Source of the DNA: CAVTYH01 sp963773875
Lineage (GTDB): Bacteria > Planctomycetota > Planctomycetia > Pirellulales > JADZDJ01
Direction of reading: 5' to 3'
Assembly: GCA_963773875.1 (NCBI GenBank)
Contig: CAVZCV010000018.1
Span: 62,001-126,000, forward strand
DNA: 64,000 bases
Under the pieces are notes generated by a model, which did no database searches, had not been told where the DNA came from, and saw only the letters and a program-made list of their open reading frames with translations. The translations under genes were made by a program, and so were the position numbers. Shown here piece after piece: positions 30,031 through 42,249 of the stretch. The number at the start of each line of letters is the position of its first letter. The stretch's first letter is position 1.

Positions 30031-30801
30031 TTACCAATCCCCTTTCTGCTTCAGCGTGCCGCTTAACACCGCCTTGCGTCCTTCCGCGGTATCCAATAGC
30101 AGCGCCCCATCCGGCGCAATTCCAGCGCAACGGCCCGTGATCGTTTGCTCGCCCTGATACACGGTCAACATTTCGCCGCGTTGTCGGCACAGCAAATCGA
30201 ACCTGCTGCCGAGGGTTTCCACCGGCTCATTCAATTGCGAAATTACGGCCTCCATGTTTTCCAAAATCACGAGCAGCAATTCGGCGTGATCGTGCGTCTG
30301 GCCGGTTAAATCAAGAAGAGTGGCGATCGATTCGCGCAGAACTTCCGGCGCATCGGCCACGGTGTTGTTCGTGTTTACGCCCGCGCCAATGATGTGCCGC
30401 CCATCCGGCAGCACCTCCACGAGAATTCCGGAAAGCTTGCCGCGGCCGACATATACATCGTTTGGCCAATGCAAACCGAGCGGCTGATCGGAGAGCCGCG
30501 GGGCCACGGCATCGACAATGGCCACGCCCGCCGCCAACGAAAGCCTCGGCACCGCCCGCCGTGGGAAGCCGAATTGCTCCGGATCCACCAGCAGGCTGAA
30601 CGCTAAACTTCCTTCACCGGTCCACCAGCGATTGTTGCCTCTCCCGCGTCCTGCTGTTTGTCGATCGGCCACGACTAGGGCCGGCAACTCGACGCCGGCT
30701 TCCGCCAGCGCGCGTGCCCGAGTTTGCGTGCTATCAAGAACCTCGTGATGCTCCGCATGAGCGAGGAAACTGCTCGCCACAAGAGATTCGATATCGACCA
30801 T
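30031..30801 (-). CDS. birA: Biotin-[acetyl-CoA-carboxylase] ligase
   Basis: A 256-residue biotin protein ligase that loads biotin on the acetyl-CoA carboxylase carrier. Motifs are STQTRARALAE, the adenylate-binding ADRQTAGRGRGNNRW, LHWPNDVYV-GRGKLSGIL and GAGVNTNN, plus a C-terminal domain with GRCAGIAPDGALLL. There is no N-terminal helix-turn-helix, so it is a monofunctional type I enzyme, not a repressor. The ATG at 30801 is used; the longer frame begins with a weak TTG right after the desaturase stop. Probably cotranscribed with the desaturase: both serve fatty-acid synthesis. Confidence 0.9.
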   Translation of the reverse strand: MVDIESLVASSFLAHAEHHEVLDSTQTRARALAEAGVELPALVVADRQTAGRGRGNNRWWTGEGSLAFSLLVDPEQFGFPRRAVPRLSLAAGVAIVDAVAPRLSDQPLGLHWPNDVYVGRGKLSGILVEVLPDGRHIIGAGVNTNNTVADAPEVLRESIATLLDLTGQTHDHAELLLVILENMEAVISQLNEPVETLGSRFDLLCRQRGEMLTVYQGEQTITGRCAGIAPDGALLLDTAEGRKAVLSGTLKQKGDW

Positions 30802-30861
30802 AGGTGGCAATACAAATGCGCGATGCCAATCGCGGCGCGAGTTAGATTCACGCGCACTCAA

Positions 30862-31872
30862 TCACTCAGGCTTCTGCCATGCGGGAACCTTCTTCACCAC
30901 GTTCCATGCCAGCCCCATTTTTTCCAAGGCCCAAATGGAATAGTACGTCATGTCGAATTCCCACCATTTGTGGCCATGCCGAGCCATGCGTTGGTACGCG
31001 TGATGGTTATTGTGCCAGCCTTCGCCCCAGGCCAAAAGGCCAACCCACCACAGGTTCTTGCTGTCGTCGGTGGTTTCGTAATTGCGGTATCCCCACATAT
31101 GCGTGGCGGAGTTAACGGCCCAGGTGATGTGATAAACCCAAACCATGCGGACGAACATTCCCCAGATGACGAATGACCAGGCGGTGTACGCATCCCAGCC
31201 GAGGTAGCCCACCGTCCACATAATGCTGCCCAGCACGAAGAACCAGACAAGGAACGTTTTATCGAGGAAGCGAATGACGGGATCTTTCACCAAATCGGGA
31301 GCGTAATGGCGGCCCATATCGTCGTGCCACTTGCGGCCGAAGTTGGGCATGAACCACAGCATGTGGCTCCACCAAGCGCCGTCGCGCGGCGAATGCGGAT
31401 CTTCTTCTTTATCGCTGTGGGCATGATGCTTGCGATGGTTGGCTACCCAAATGACGGCGGAGCCTTCGCCGGCCAAACCACCAAGGAACGCGAAGAACCA
31501 CCGCACCGGCCGATAGGTTTGAAAGCTTCCGTGCGTGAGCAAGCGATGGTAGCCAAGGCAAATGCCCAGCCCGCCGGTGAGCCAGTACATGCCCACAAAC
31601 AGCGCGACGGCCTTCCAAGTAAAGAAAAACGGAGCGGCCAGAGCACCGACGTGAACGATGCTGAACCAAATGATGGTGCCCCAATCGAGACCGCCTTGCC
31701 AAGGATCGGTGGGCTGGAGCGGTTTTCCAGGCCGGCGCTTCGATTTAGCCGACGGTTCCTCTAGGAGGGCAACTTCGCTGTCAGCAAATCGCGAAACGGG
31801 AATGTGCATCGGGCTGGCGTCGACTGGGTCAAACACGCTCGCAGCTTCGGGAGAACTTGAGGCTATCGACAT
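30862..31872 (-). CDS. Acyl-CoA/acyl-lipid desaturase (delta-9 type)
   Basis: A 336-residue integral-membrane di-iron fatty-acid desaturase. The three histidine boxes are visible: GYHRLLTHGSF, NHRKHHAHSDKEEDPHSPRDG and EGWHNNHHAYQ. Four to five hydrophobic helices surround them, with an N-terminal cytoplasmic tail of about 70 residues rich in Pro and Lys. It introduces a cis double bond in membrane acyl chains. The downstream birA supports a lipid-synthesis context. Confidence 0.9.
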   Translation of the reverse strand: MSIASSSPEAASVFDPVDASPMHIPVSRFADSEVALLEEPSAKSKRRPGKPLQPTDPWQGGLDWGTIIWFSIVHVGALAAPFFFTWKAVALFVGMYWLTGGLGICLGYHRLLTHGSFQTYRPVRWFFAFLGGLAGEGSAVIWVANHRKHHAHSDKEEDPHSPRDGAWWSHMLWFMPNFGRKWHDDMGRHYAPDLVKDPVIRFLDKTFLVWFFVLGSIMWTVGYLGWDAYTAWSFVIWGMFVRMVWVYHITWAVNSATHMWGYRNYETTDDSKNLWWVGLLAWGEGWHNNHHAYQRMARHGHKWWEFDMTYYSIWALEKMGLAWNVVKKVPAWQKPE

Positions 31873-32144
31873 GGATTGATCTCGATCAATTTAGGAAAGG
31901 AAATTGTTTGATAACGGGTGAAAGTTCGGCGACCATGAGGTTGGACTCAAGGCGGGTCGTGGTCGTCACTAACATCGTCGAAATTCTAGGAATTGAGCCA
32001 GACCAAAGTGTCAGACCCGCGCACCGTGTTTGTAAAAACCATGTAAAAATTAGCCGCACGAAGTGAAATCGTCGAAAAATTCGGACCAAAGTAACTTCTG
32101 ATGCAGAAAGCGGATCGCGACCGCGCACCGGTATATTGATCGCT

Positions 32145-33866
32145 ATGAATCGACAGGTGCTAACGAGTTCTCTAATTGCCGTGCTCCAGTGGGGAATCGC
32201 TATGTCGACGTTTGCTGCAGATCCAGAATCGAAATCATCCAATCGACAAATGGTCACCGCGAAGAATGCAATGGTGGCCACGAGTCAGCCGCTCGCGGTG
32301 GAAGCCGGCCTTGAAGTTTTGCGTCGCGGAGGGAACGCAGCCGACGCAGCGATTGCCGCTGATGCCATGCTCGGACTGACCGAGCCGATGAGTTGCGGAA
32401 TGGGTGGCGATTTGTTCGTGATGTACTGGGATGCAAAGAGCAAAAAACTTTACGGCCTGAATGCGAGTGGTCGCAGCCCTTACACGATTGATCGCGAAGT
32501 ACTACGCAATCAGGGAATCACAGAAATTCCAGAAATGGGTTTGCTTTCGTGGAGCGTGCCGGGCTGCGTAAGCGGCTGGGATGAATTGCGACGACGCTTC
32601 GGCAGCCGGCTGCTGGATGAGTTGCTCGCGCCCGCGATTCAACAAGCGGAACAAGGATTCGCCGTGACCCCAATCATCGCGGGCGGCTGGCGCTCAGCCG
32701 AAAAGTTTTTGCTCTGCTGGCCCGATTCCACATCGACTTTTCTGCCCGAGGGCCGGGCGCCGCGGGCGGGCGAAACTTTTCGCAATCCACGTTTAGCGGC
32801 AAGTTATCGATTGATTGCCGAATATGGGCCAAATGCGTTTTATCGCGGGCCAATTGCGGAAGCGATCGTCAACTTCAGCCATGAGCACGGCGGGTATTTC
32901 GAGCTGCGCGACTTCGCAGATCACACCTCGGACTGGGTCGAGCCCGTTTCAACGACCTATCGCGGGGTTGAGATCTTCGAACTGCCGCCCAATGGTCAGG
33001 GCATTGCGGTGCTTGAGATGGCGAATTTGTTAGAGGGGTTCGATCTTAAATCGCTCGGGCCGGGCAATCCGCAGTACCTGCACTTGCTGATCGAGGCAAA
33101 GAAGTTGGCATTCGCCGATCGCGCGCGATTTTATACTGACCCTGCCTTCTACAAAGCGCCGGTAGCGGAATTGATCTCAAAATCGTACGCCGAGGAGCGC
33201 CGCAAGCTCATTGATCTGAATCGGGCCGGAGCGAACATTCCGCCGGGCGATCCGCAATTGGCGCGATCCGACCGGCACGGCGATACGATTTATCTGACAG
33301 TGATCGATGAGGATCGCAACTGCTGCTCGTTTATTCAGAGCAATTATCTCGGTTTCGGATCGTATGTCGTTCCCGGCGATTTCGGCTTTTGCATGCAAAA
33401 TCGCGGTTGTTTATTTGCGCTGGACGACAACCATCCGAACCGTTTGGAGCCGCACAAGCGGCCATTTCACACCATCATTCCCGCGATGGCGATGCGCGAC
33501 GGCCGTCCGTGGCTGTGTTTTGGCGTGATGGGCGGCGATATGCAGCCGCAAGGACAGGTACAAGTGCTAGTGAACATCATCGACTTCGGAATGGACGTGC
33601 AAGCGGCGAGCGACGCTGCGCGAGTGCGACACGATGGCAGCGCGACTCCAACGGGTGTGCCCGAAAAGCCACACGGTGGCACGGTGCTCGTCGAAGACGG
33701 AATCAGCGATGCAGCGATTGCCGCGCTGCGGACGAAAGGGCATCAAGTCGCCCGCGATCGACCGGAGCAGTTCGGCGGTTATCAGGCGATCGAAATCGAC
33801 TGGCAGTCCGGCACGCTCCGCGGCGGCAGCGACCGCCGCAAAGACGGCTGCGCGCAAGGCCATTGA
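32145..33866 (+). CDS. ggt: Gamma-glutamyltransferase family protein, secreted
   Basis: A 573-residue exported Ntn hydrolase that transfers or hydrolyses gamma-glutamyl groups. After a signal peptide come MVATSQPLAVEAGLEVLRRGGNAADAAIAADAMLGLTEP and MGGDLFVMYWD. The autocleavage site and nucleophile is T381 in HGDTIYLTVID, followed by NYLGFGSYVVPG and FCMQNRG. C-terminal MGGDMQPQGQVQVLVNIIDFGMDVQAA is also characteristic. ATG 32145 lies three codons inside the longest frame and begins the signal peptide. A bidirectional terminator follows. Confidence 0.9.
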   Translation: MNRQVLTSSLIAVLQWGIAMSTFAADPESKSSNRQMVTAKNAMVATSQPLAVEAGLEVLRRGGNAADAAIAADAMLGLTEPMSCGMGGDLFVMYWDAKSKKLYGLNASGRSPYTIDREVLRNQGITEIPEMGLLSWSVPGCVSGWDELRRRFGSRLLDELLAPAIQQAEQGFAVTPIIAGGWRSAEKFLLCWPDSTSTFLPEGRAPRAGETFRNPRLAASYRLIAEYGPNAFYRGPIAEAIVNFSHEHGGYFELRDFADHTSDWVEPVSTTYRGVEIFELPPNGQGIAVLEMANLLEGFDLKSLGPGNPQYLHLLIEAKKLAFADRARFYTDPAFYKAPVAELISKSYAEERRKLIDLNRAGANIPPGDPQLARSDRHGDTIYLTVIDEDRNCCSFIQSNYLGFGSYVVPGDFGFCMQNRGCLFALDDNHPNRLEPHKRPFHTIIPAMAMRDGRPWLCFGVMGGDMQPQGQVQVLVNIIDFGMDVQAASDAARVRHDGSATPTGVPEKPHGGTVLVEDGISDAAIAALRTKGHQVARDRPEQFGGYQAIEIDWQSGTLRGGSDRRKDGCAQGH

Positions 33867-33999
33867 AATTGGCAGCCGTTGGCTAGCGACATGTGAATTG
33901 AACCGTATTGGATCGTGATAGCCCCACCCTCTCCAACCAAAAGCGGTCAGGTAAACGGTCTGCGAGGTTCGAAAGACGCGTCTACTTTCTATCAAACAA

Positions 34000-34032
34000 A
34001 AAACCCCGTGGGCGGTTGGCCCACGGGGTTTT
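34000..34032. terminator. Bidirectional terminator between ggt and the rRNA unit
   Basis: AAAACCCCGTGGGC-GGTTG-GCCCACGGGGTTTT, a long stem flanked by A on one side and T on the other. On the minus strand the stem runs into TTTTTTGTTT just after 5S rRNA, so it ends the rRNA transcript; on the plus strand it can end ggt. Confidence 0.93.
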
Positions 34033-34042
34033 GTTGAATTGA

Positions 34043-34149
34043 TCCGGCGATACCTACTCTCGCACTTTTGGTACTACCATCGGCTCCGAAAGCTTAACTA
34101 CCGTGTTCGGAATGGGAACGGGTGTGACCTTTCGGATATGGTCGCCGGA
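34043..34149 (-). rRNA. rrf: 5S ribosomal RNA
   Basis: The minus strand reads TCCGGCGACCATATCCGAAA, then CACACCCGTTCCCATTCCGA and ACACGGTAGTTAAGC, and ends with TCGCCGGA, which pairs with the start. This is the classic 5S pattern, about 107 nt. It follows 23S rRNA by about 155 bases. Exact ends are inferred from the terminal stem. Confidence 0.95.
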
Positions 34150-34151
34150 AA

Positions 34152-34184
34152 AAGCTGGCGCCGCCTGTCGGCGGACGCCAGCTT
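34152..34184 (-). promoter_or_regulatory. Strong hairpin directly upstream of 5S rRNA
   Basis: AAGCTGGCG...CGCCAGCTT with a second inner stem (CCGCC/GGCGG) in the 23S-5S spacer. On the minus strand it is followed by TTTTT and then the 5S start. It could be a processing signal cut by RNase III or an attenuator; the form is terminator-like. Confidence 0.6.
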
Positions 34185-34304
34185 AATTGATTGCAGTAAT
34201 TGGCGCTCTTAGTTTGGAAACGTTGTTTCCAGTTGCAGCCGACTCTTGCGCTTTTCCACCGCCAAGCAAAGCTGGGGCAATGGCACTTGCGTAAGAGCAT
34301 TGGA

Positions 34305-37676
<3,372 letters not shown>

Positions 37677-38005
37677 TAAATCGAATGCTCTCTGTTTTTT
37701 GCACCGACCAAGACGGTCGGGCTAAATACAAGAGTTTCAATCTCGGCTGCTACTGGATCCAATCGGTCACCATCGCCGGCAAGCGCGCCGGCCCCGTGAC
37801 CAATATAAGTAACGTTTTCCAAATTCATCGGACAATTTCCAATCGCAAGAATCGCTGCTGGGCGATTTTCATCGCCTTCGCAGATCCTCCTGCAATCAAA
37901 CACTGTCGATTGAAATCTAAGAGCCTTGGAGAACTCGGTTGGAAACATCACCATTGAGATGATGCACCAGCCAGTTCAATCAAGATGCCAATTACTACAA
38001 CTCAA

Positions 38006-38015
38006 TTGTCAAAGA
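38006..38015 (-). promoter_or_regulatory. BoxA-like antitermination motif in the 23S leader
   Basis: On the minus strand GATCTTTGACAATTGAG contains TCTTTGACAA, close to the E. coli boxA core TGCTCTTTAACA and the Bacillus rRNA-leader form. The same word occurs in both ncRNA candidates at 13187-13196 and 52769-52778. Its place upstream of 23S fits Nus-factor loading on rRNA transcripts. Confidence 0.6.
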
Positions 38016-38454
38016 TCGATTCCAGCGAAACTTCGCGACCGTCGCCGCAACTTCCCGCTGAACTGCCCTCAGTGAGCAGAGGCCGAATTCGCTCGCTTGC
38101 CGGACTTACAAGTGAATGCGCGACCGCAGTTGAATCAACCTGGGCACTGCTGCTGATCCTGCCAGCTTGCGCGATTTCTTCCTGCAAAATCCGACCGCCG
38201 AATGCGGCCACCAACCACTGAGAACTCCTCGCCAACCCCAATCGATTTCTACCCCATCACGGCTTCGCCCGGTAGGGGGTCGCCAAATGGGAAACCTCAA
38301 AATGTATCAAACGCTTCCGAACCTGTAAAGGAGTGTTCGCCGAGAAATAAGCGAACCTTAGATGCCCGCCGGCCAGCTTTTTTGCTGGGTTGGGCGAGAC
38401 AGGAATAACGGGTTCGTCGCGTCCTTTTGATCAGCGATCAACTTTCGTTGTTCG

Positions 38455-38482
38455 ATTATATCGGCCCGCCGCAGCTCGACAA
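38455..38482 (-). promoter_or_regulatory. Candidate rRNA promoter
   Basis: On the minus strand TTGTCG (38482-38477), 16 bases, TATAAT (38460-38455). The -10 is perfect, the -35 weak. It would give a leader of about 770 nt before 23S rRNA that includes the boxA-like site. Another promoter nearer the gene cannot be excluded. Confidence 0.45.
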
Positions 38483-38579
38483 GTGGCTGAATCACTCGAG
38501 ATTTCAACGCCCTGCCGCCCGAATCTGCGTCACCCAAGTCTCTACGCAACGACCCAGTTTGGGGTTTGATGCCATCCAA

Positions 38580-39730
38580 TCATTTTTTCTTCGCCGCGTC
38601 GGAATATCCTTGCGGCGGATCCGTGCTGAATAAGGATCGATCAACCTGCTTACCTTCTGAGAAATCGCGGAGCACATACTCGACATCCGGAATTGCCGAA
38701 TCGGTGCTGGTCAGTTTTACCTCGCCCTGAACGATGTGCGAAGAAAATGGATCTAGCCACATTTTCCACTCATGCGTGTCGGTATACTGGCCTCGTTGAA
38801 TCTTCTCTTCCACGCGTTTGCCGAACACTAATCCGCCATCGATCATTTTCAGCGGTAAACGAGTTGATTTTTCGTCGGGATAATTAATCGCGGCAAACAC
38901 GTTCACTTTGCCAGGAGCTCCACCAGGCTTTTCGAGTGATTTGATCCATTGAACATAATCCGGTATGAACGCGGTGTTCGTCGGATCGATGAACGCCTTC
39001 TTTTCTGGCAGCAGAAAAATGGTCTTATTCTGTTTGGAATCTTGGATGCTCACGTGCGGTTCGATGCCCGCGGGCAGCGCCTCGGCATCGCCGCCGGCTT
39101 GAATCGATACTTCTTCGCGTTTCAAGTGGCCGTCGAGAATCGTAATGTGCTTAGTCAATTCTGGAGCCTGATGACCGTCCCTGGTTTTCATTGTTTCGAT
39201 CTGAGTGAACTCGACAGTATTCATCATCTTGCTCGGCTCCTTCATCCGGGATTGCCACTTTTGCAGTGACCGTTTCATTGCCGTTCCGAGATCCATGTAG
39301 CCGGCCGGCAAATCAACGCTGAATAGCGCCTCATCCAACGGCTCGTTGAACACGATTTCGCTGACGAATTTTTTTTTGAGCCGAAATCGCCAGGTGCATC
39401 GCTGCGCCACGCGATATCCAATTGAACGGGCAGCTTGGTGGAAGGATCGACCCACCACGTGTGCCGCCACTTCGTAGTGTTACGATCCATTGCTTCGTCT
39501 TGCTCAACGAGAAACCCAATGACGCGTTTTCCGGCGATCGTTCTTTCACCAACACTTTTGGCCCGATCGGTCGGCACATGCCGAATGAGCTCGTAAATAT
39601 CGAGTTGCGGAAATGGCTTGGATTGATCCCAATTTGGGTCGCCGGGAACGAAATCGTTGGAAACCAGCGCGCCAGCTTGCGGATTTTCATCTAAGGGCAC
39701 CGCCACTGCGTTGACTTGCTGGCTGAGTTC
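38580..39730 (-). pseudogene. LolA/MucB-like outer-layer protein, N-terminus missing, frameshifted
   Basis: About 380 residues resembling planctomycete LolA/MucB-fold proteins that are encoded after ECF sigma factors. Visible pieces: LDIYELIRHVPTDRAKSVGERTIAGKRVIGFLVEQDE, HTWWVDPSTKLPVQLDIAW, then after a break GSKKKFVSEIVFNEPLDEALFSVDLPAGYMDL, and a similar second unit ending VDRSLFSTDPPQGYSD. The break is a run of nine A (39369-39377 on the plus strand as T) where ten are needed. Upstream, no start or signal peptide exists: the frame runs straight into a sigma-factor fragment. The start of the gene seems deleted. Confidence 0.7.
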
Positions 39731-39854
39731 AAAACAGATCCTGCAAAAGGTCGTCGGCCAAATCGTGGCGCAGTGTTAAGCGGAACAACAGGGCAAATAG
39801 CTGTTTGCCGTGCGATTCCAGTAGCGCAAGCGCGTCTTCGGTCGTCGACTTCAA
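39729..39854 (-). pseudogene. ECF sigma-factor N-terminal remnant
   Basis: A TTG start with AAGGAG six bases upstream opens 41 codons, ESHGKQLFALLFRLTLRHDLADDLLQDLF, which is region 2.1-2.2 of an ECF sigma-70 factor, then TGA. One base later the reading continues ELSQQVNAVAVPLDENPQ, the LolA-like protein. Region 2.3 to region 4 is absent. The simplest reading is a deletion that removed most of the sigma gene and the 5' end of its downstream neighbour. An intact sigma and anti-sigma pair exists elsewhere (47878-48903). Confidence 0.65.
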
Positions 39855-40031
39855 CCGCGGCTCCTTGGTTTCTGTTAGAAAGACGCAGAAACAGCGGTCC
39901 GCGCAACCCAGGAATTAGAATTTCAGGCGGCCGGCGGTTTAAGGCGCACGGCTTTGCGTTCGGCAACAACACGATCGCCTCCAGTCGAAGAGGCGAAGAT
40001 ATCTTCGACGCGAGAGTCGTTCAGCAATTCG

Positions 40032-40343
40032 TTAGCCCGCAATGCTGCTAATTTTGACCTGCGTATGGAGTTGGCGGTGGCCCGTGCGGCGGCGTGAGTT
40101 TTTGCGCCGGCGGAATTTTTGCACGACGAGTTTGGGACCTTGCGTGGGTCCCAGTACTTCGGCGGTGACGCTTACGCCGGAGAGAAGCGGCTGTCCGATG
40201 CGGGGCTCGCCCTCGCCGCCGACCAGGAGAATGCGATCGAACGTGATTTTTTCTCCAGCCGGGACATCGCGATAATCGATGTTGATTACCTGGCCTTCTT
40301 CCACTTTAAGTTGCTTTGTGCCGTCGGTCACTATTGCATACAT
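40032..40343 (-). CDS. rplU: Ribosomal protein bL21
   Basis: 103 residues, standard length: MYAIVTDGTKQLKVEEGQVI, DRILLVGGEGEPRIGQPLLSGVSVTAEVLG and the basic end KFRRRKNSRRRTGHRQLHTQVKI typical of L21. It lies 84 bases downstream of the RNase E/G gene; rne-rplU linkage is common in bacteria. No rpmA follows, unlike in most genomes. Confidence 0.95.
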   Translation of the reverse strand: MYAIVTDGTKQLKVEEGQVINIDYRDVPAGEKITFDRILLVGGEGEPRIGQPLLSGVSVTAEVLGPTQGPKLVVQKFRRRKNSRRRTGHRQLHTQVKISSIAG

Positions 40344-40426
40344 CGCGTTTTCCTTCGGATTTCGTCATTCTTCGGCTCGTCTCTGCGCTCAGCCGATTTT
40401 GTTGAACTAAGTAATTTAACCGAGGA

Positions 40427-42184
40427 TCAATTTCCCGTCGAGGTCCCGGCGATCGGTAGCTTGATTTCCCGACCTGCCCCGTCAAGGCATTCCATAATCA
40501 AGTGTTCCGGCGGTGCGCCTTCCTTGCCGTAAACCTGGATGCTCATGTTGCTTTGATCTTCCAGCCGGGCAATTTCCCGCCGCTTTTTATTGTGCAGGTA
40601 GTTTGCCACTTCGTCGGCAACGGTAACTGCCACGCGGGCGACTCCGTCGCGCTGGGAAGCGAACATGAGCAAGCGGACTACCTCGATTGCCATGCTTTCA
40701 GCAGTCTTTACAACACCTGTGCCAGTGCAGCAGGGGCAGTCTTTGTAAACGCTCCGCTTCAAGCTCGGCCGAATGCGCTGCCGCGTCATTTCAATCAGGC
40801 CAAACGGACTTGTTCGCAAGATTTTCGTGCGAGCTCGATCGCGCTTCATCGCGTCGCGGAATGCACGCTCGACGTTGCGGCGGTGGCGTTCTTTGCGCAT
40901 ATCGATGAAGTCGTTCACAATAACGCCGCCCAAATCGCGTAAACGCAATTGCCGCGCGATTTCTTTCGCCGCCAACTGATTCATTTGATAGGCGGTTTCT
41001 TCAGCACTATCGTCCGCCCGGAAGTTGCCGCTGTTCACATCGATGGCGACGAGCGCTTCGGTCTGATCGATTACAATCGAGCCGCCTTGCCGCAGGGGCA
41101 CTTTGCGCTGCTGGATCTTTGCGATTTCTCCCTCGATGTTGTACTTGTGAAACAGCGGTTCCTTGCCGCTGTACAGTTGCAGCCGGCTCACATAACGTGG
41201 CATGACAATCTGCAAGAATTCCTTGGCCCGTTCGTACGCCGCCGCTTCGTCGATAAAGATGGAATCGACTTCGCCAGTGAAAATGTCGCGAATCGTGCGA
41301 ATGATCATGTCGCTTTCTTCGTAGATTGTCACCGGCGCCGGATGTTTTTTGATCCGCCGCGTGATCACTTTCCACAGGCGCAAGAGATACGCCAGATCGC
41401 GGGAGATTTCCTTTTTGGTCCGATCGATGCCCGCCGTGCGCACAATAAAGCCTAGGCCACGCGGTGGACTGAGTTCGTTCATGATGTCACGCAATTTTCG
41501 GCGGGCTTCTTCATCTTCAATTTTTCGAGAAACACCAACGCGCCCCAACGCCGGCATCAACACTAAATATCGGCCCGGGATACTGATGTACGTCGAAAGT
41601 GTGGGACCTTTGGTGCCGATGCCTTCTTTGATGACTTGCACCAACAGTTCATCACCGCGACGCAAAATATCTTGAATTGGCGGCTTGATGCGCGGTCGCA
41701 CGCCAAACCTCGGGCCACGCCGCTGCTGGCGAGGAAGTCGGGGACCATCTTCATCGAAATCTTCAGCGGCTGGGTCTTCCACGGCCACATCTTCCGTCTG
41801 CGGCAACGGGTCGTTTTCAACAGCGCCCGGATCCAATTGTGCTTCCACGCGGTGCGGGTTTTCACGACGTGGATCTTCGCGGCGCGATTCATCACGTCGT
41901 CGGGAAGGGTATTCGATGGGTCGCTCTGGGTCGTAGCCTCCCTGGCGAAAGTATTGCGATTCGACATCGCTGATGTGTAAAAATCCGTTGCGCCCAACGC
42001 CAAAATCGACGAATGCCGCCTGGATGCTGGGCTCGATGTTTACCACCCGGCCCTTGTAAATGTTGCCGACGTAATTATCGGCGCTGCTGCGTTCGATATA
42101 GAGTTCTTCCAAAACTCCGTCTTCAACGATCGCAATCCGACATTCTTCGGGTTGCGAAACGTTGATTAGCATTTCTTGTTTCAT
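40427..42184 (-). CDS. rng: Ribonuclease E/G family endoribonuclease
   Basis: A 585-residue RNase E/G. The S1 domain (NYVGNIYKGRVVNIEPSIQAAFVDFG and NGFLHISDV) is split by an acidic-arginine insertion (about 85-165: YPSRRRDESRREDPRRENP), then LLVQVIKEGIGTKGPTLSTYISIPGRYLVLMP, RTAGIDRTKKEI, the catalytic DVNSGNF and DFIDMRKERHRR with metal-binding aspartates, and the zinc-link pair CPCCTGTG. It processes rRNA and mRNA. Length and lack of a long C-terminal scaffold fit RNase G or short RNase E. ATG 42184 chosen. Follows the DUF2344 gene. Confidence 0.93.
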   Translation of the reverse strand: MKQEMLINVSQPEECRIAIVEDGVLEELYIERSSADNYVGNIYKGRVVNIEPSIQAAFVDFGVGRNGFLHISDVESQYFRQGGYDPERPIEYPSRRRDESRREDPRRENPHRVEAQLDPGAVENDPLPQTEDVAVEDPAAEDFDEDGPRLPRQQRRGPRFGVRPRIKPPIQDILRRGDELLVQVIKEGIGTKGPTLSTYISIPGRYLVLMPALGRVGVSRKIEDEEARRKLRDIMNELSPPRGLGFIVRTAGIDRTKKEISRDLAYLLRLWKVITRRIKKHPAPVTIYEESDMIIRTIRDIFTGEVDSIFIDEAAAYERAKEFLQIVMPRYVSRLQLYSGKEPLFHKYNIEGEIAKIQQRKVPLRQGGSIVIDQTEALVAIDVNSGNFRADDSAEETAYQMNQLAAKEIARQLRLRDLGGVIVNDFIDMRKERHRRNVERAFRDAMKRDRARTKILRTSPFGLIEMTRQRIRPSLKRSVYKDCPCCTGTGVVKTAESMAIEVVRLLMFASQRDGVARVAVTVADEVANYLHNKKRREIARLEDQSNMSIQVYGKEGAPPEHLIMECLDGAGREIKLPIAGTSTGN

Positions 42185-42231
42185 CGTTGACTTTCCATTT
42201 CTGGTGGAGGAAGCCGGCCATATTTCGCGCG

Positions 42232-42249
42232 TAAGCCGCAAGCGGTTTA
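42232..42249. repeat. TAAGCCGCAAGCGG short palindromic repeat
   Basis: TAAGCCGCAAGCGGTTTA, a near-palindrome abutting the stop of the DUF2344 gene. Similar words occur at 45203-45216, 45813-45830 and 45853-45870, always beside gene ends in this cluster. Confidence 0.5.

Larger units (their letters stand above)
37677..38579 (-). other. Long 23S rRNA leader region
   Basis: About 900 bases between the LolA-like pseudogene and 23S rRNA. It contains a promoter candidate at 38455-38482 and a boxA-like word at 38006-38015. The short open frames on both strands show no ribosome-binding site or family signature and are not called. No 16S or tRNA gene is present here. Confidence 0.65.

Noticed and set aside
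33955..33985. tRNA-like GGTTCGAA stretch
   Set aside because: No acceptor stem or anticodon arm can be built around it; no tRNA gene was found in the window.
38002..38241. A 79-codon minus-strand frame in the 23S leader
   Set aside because: No ribosome-binding site or recognisable domain; it lies inside the presumed untranslated leader.
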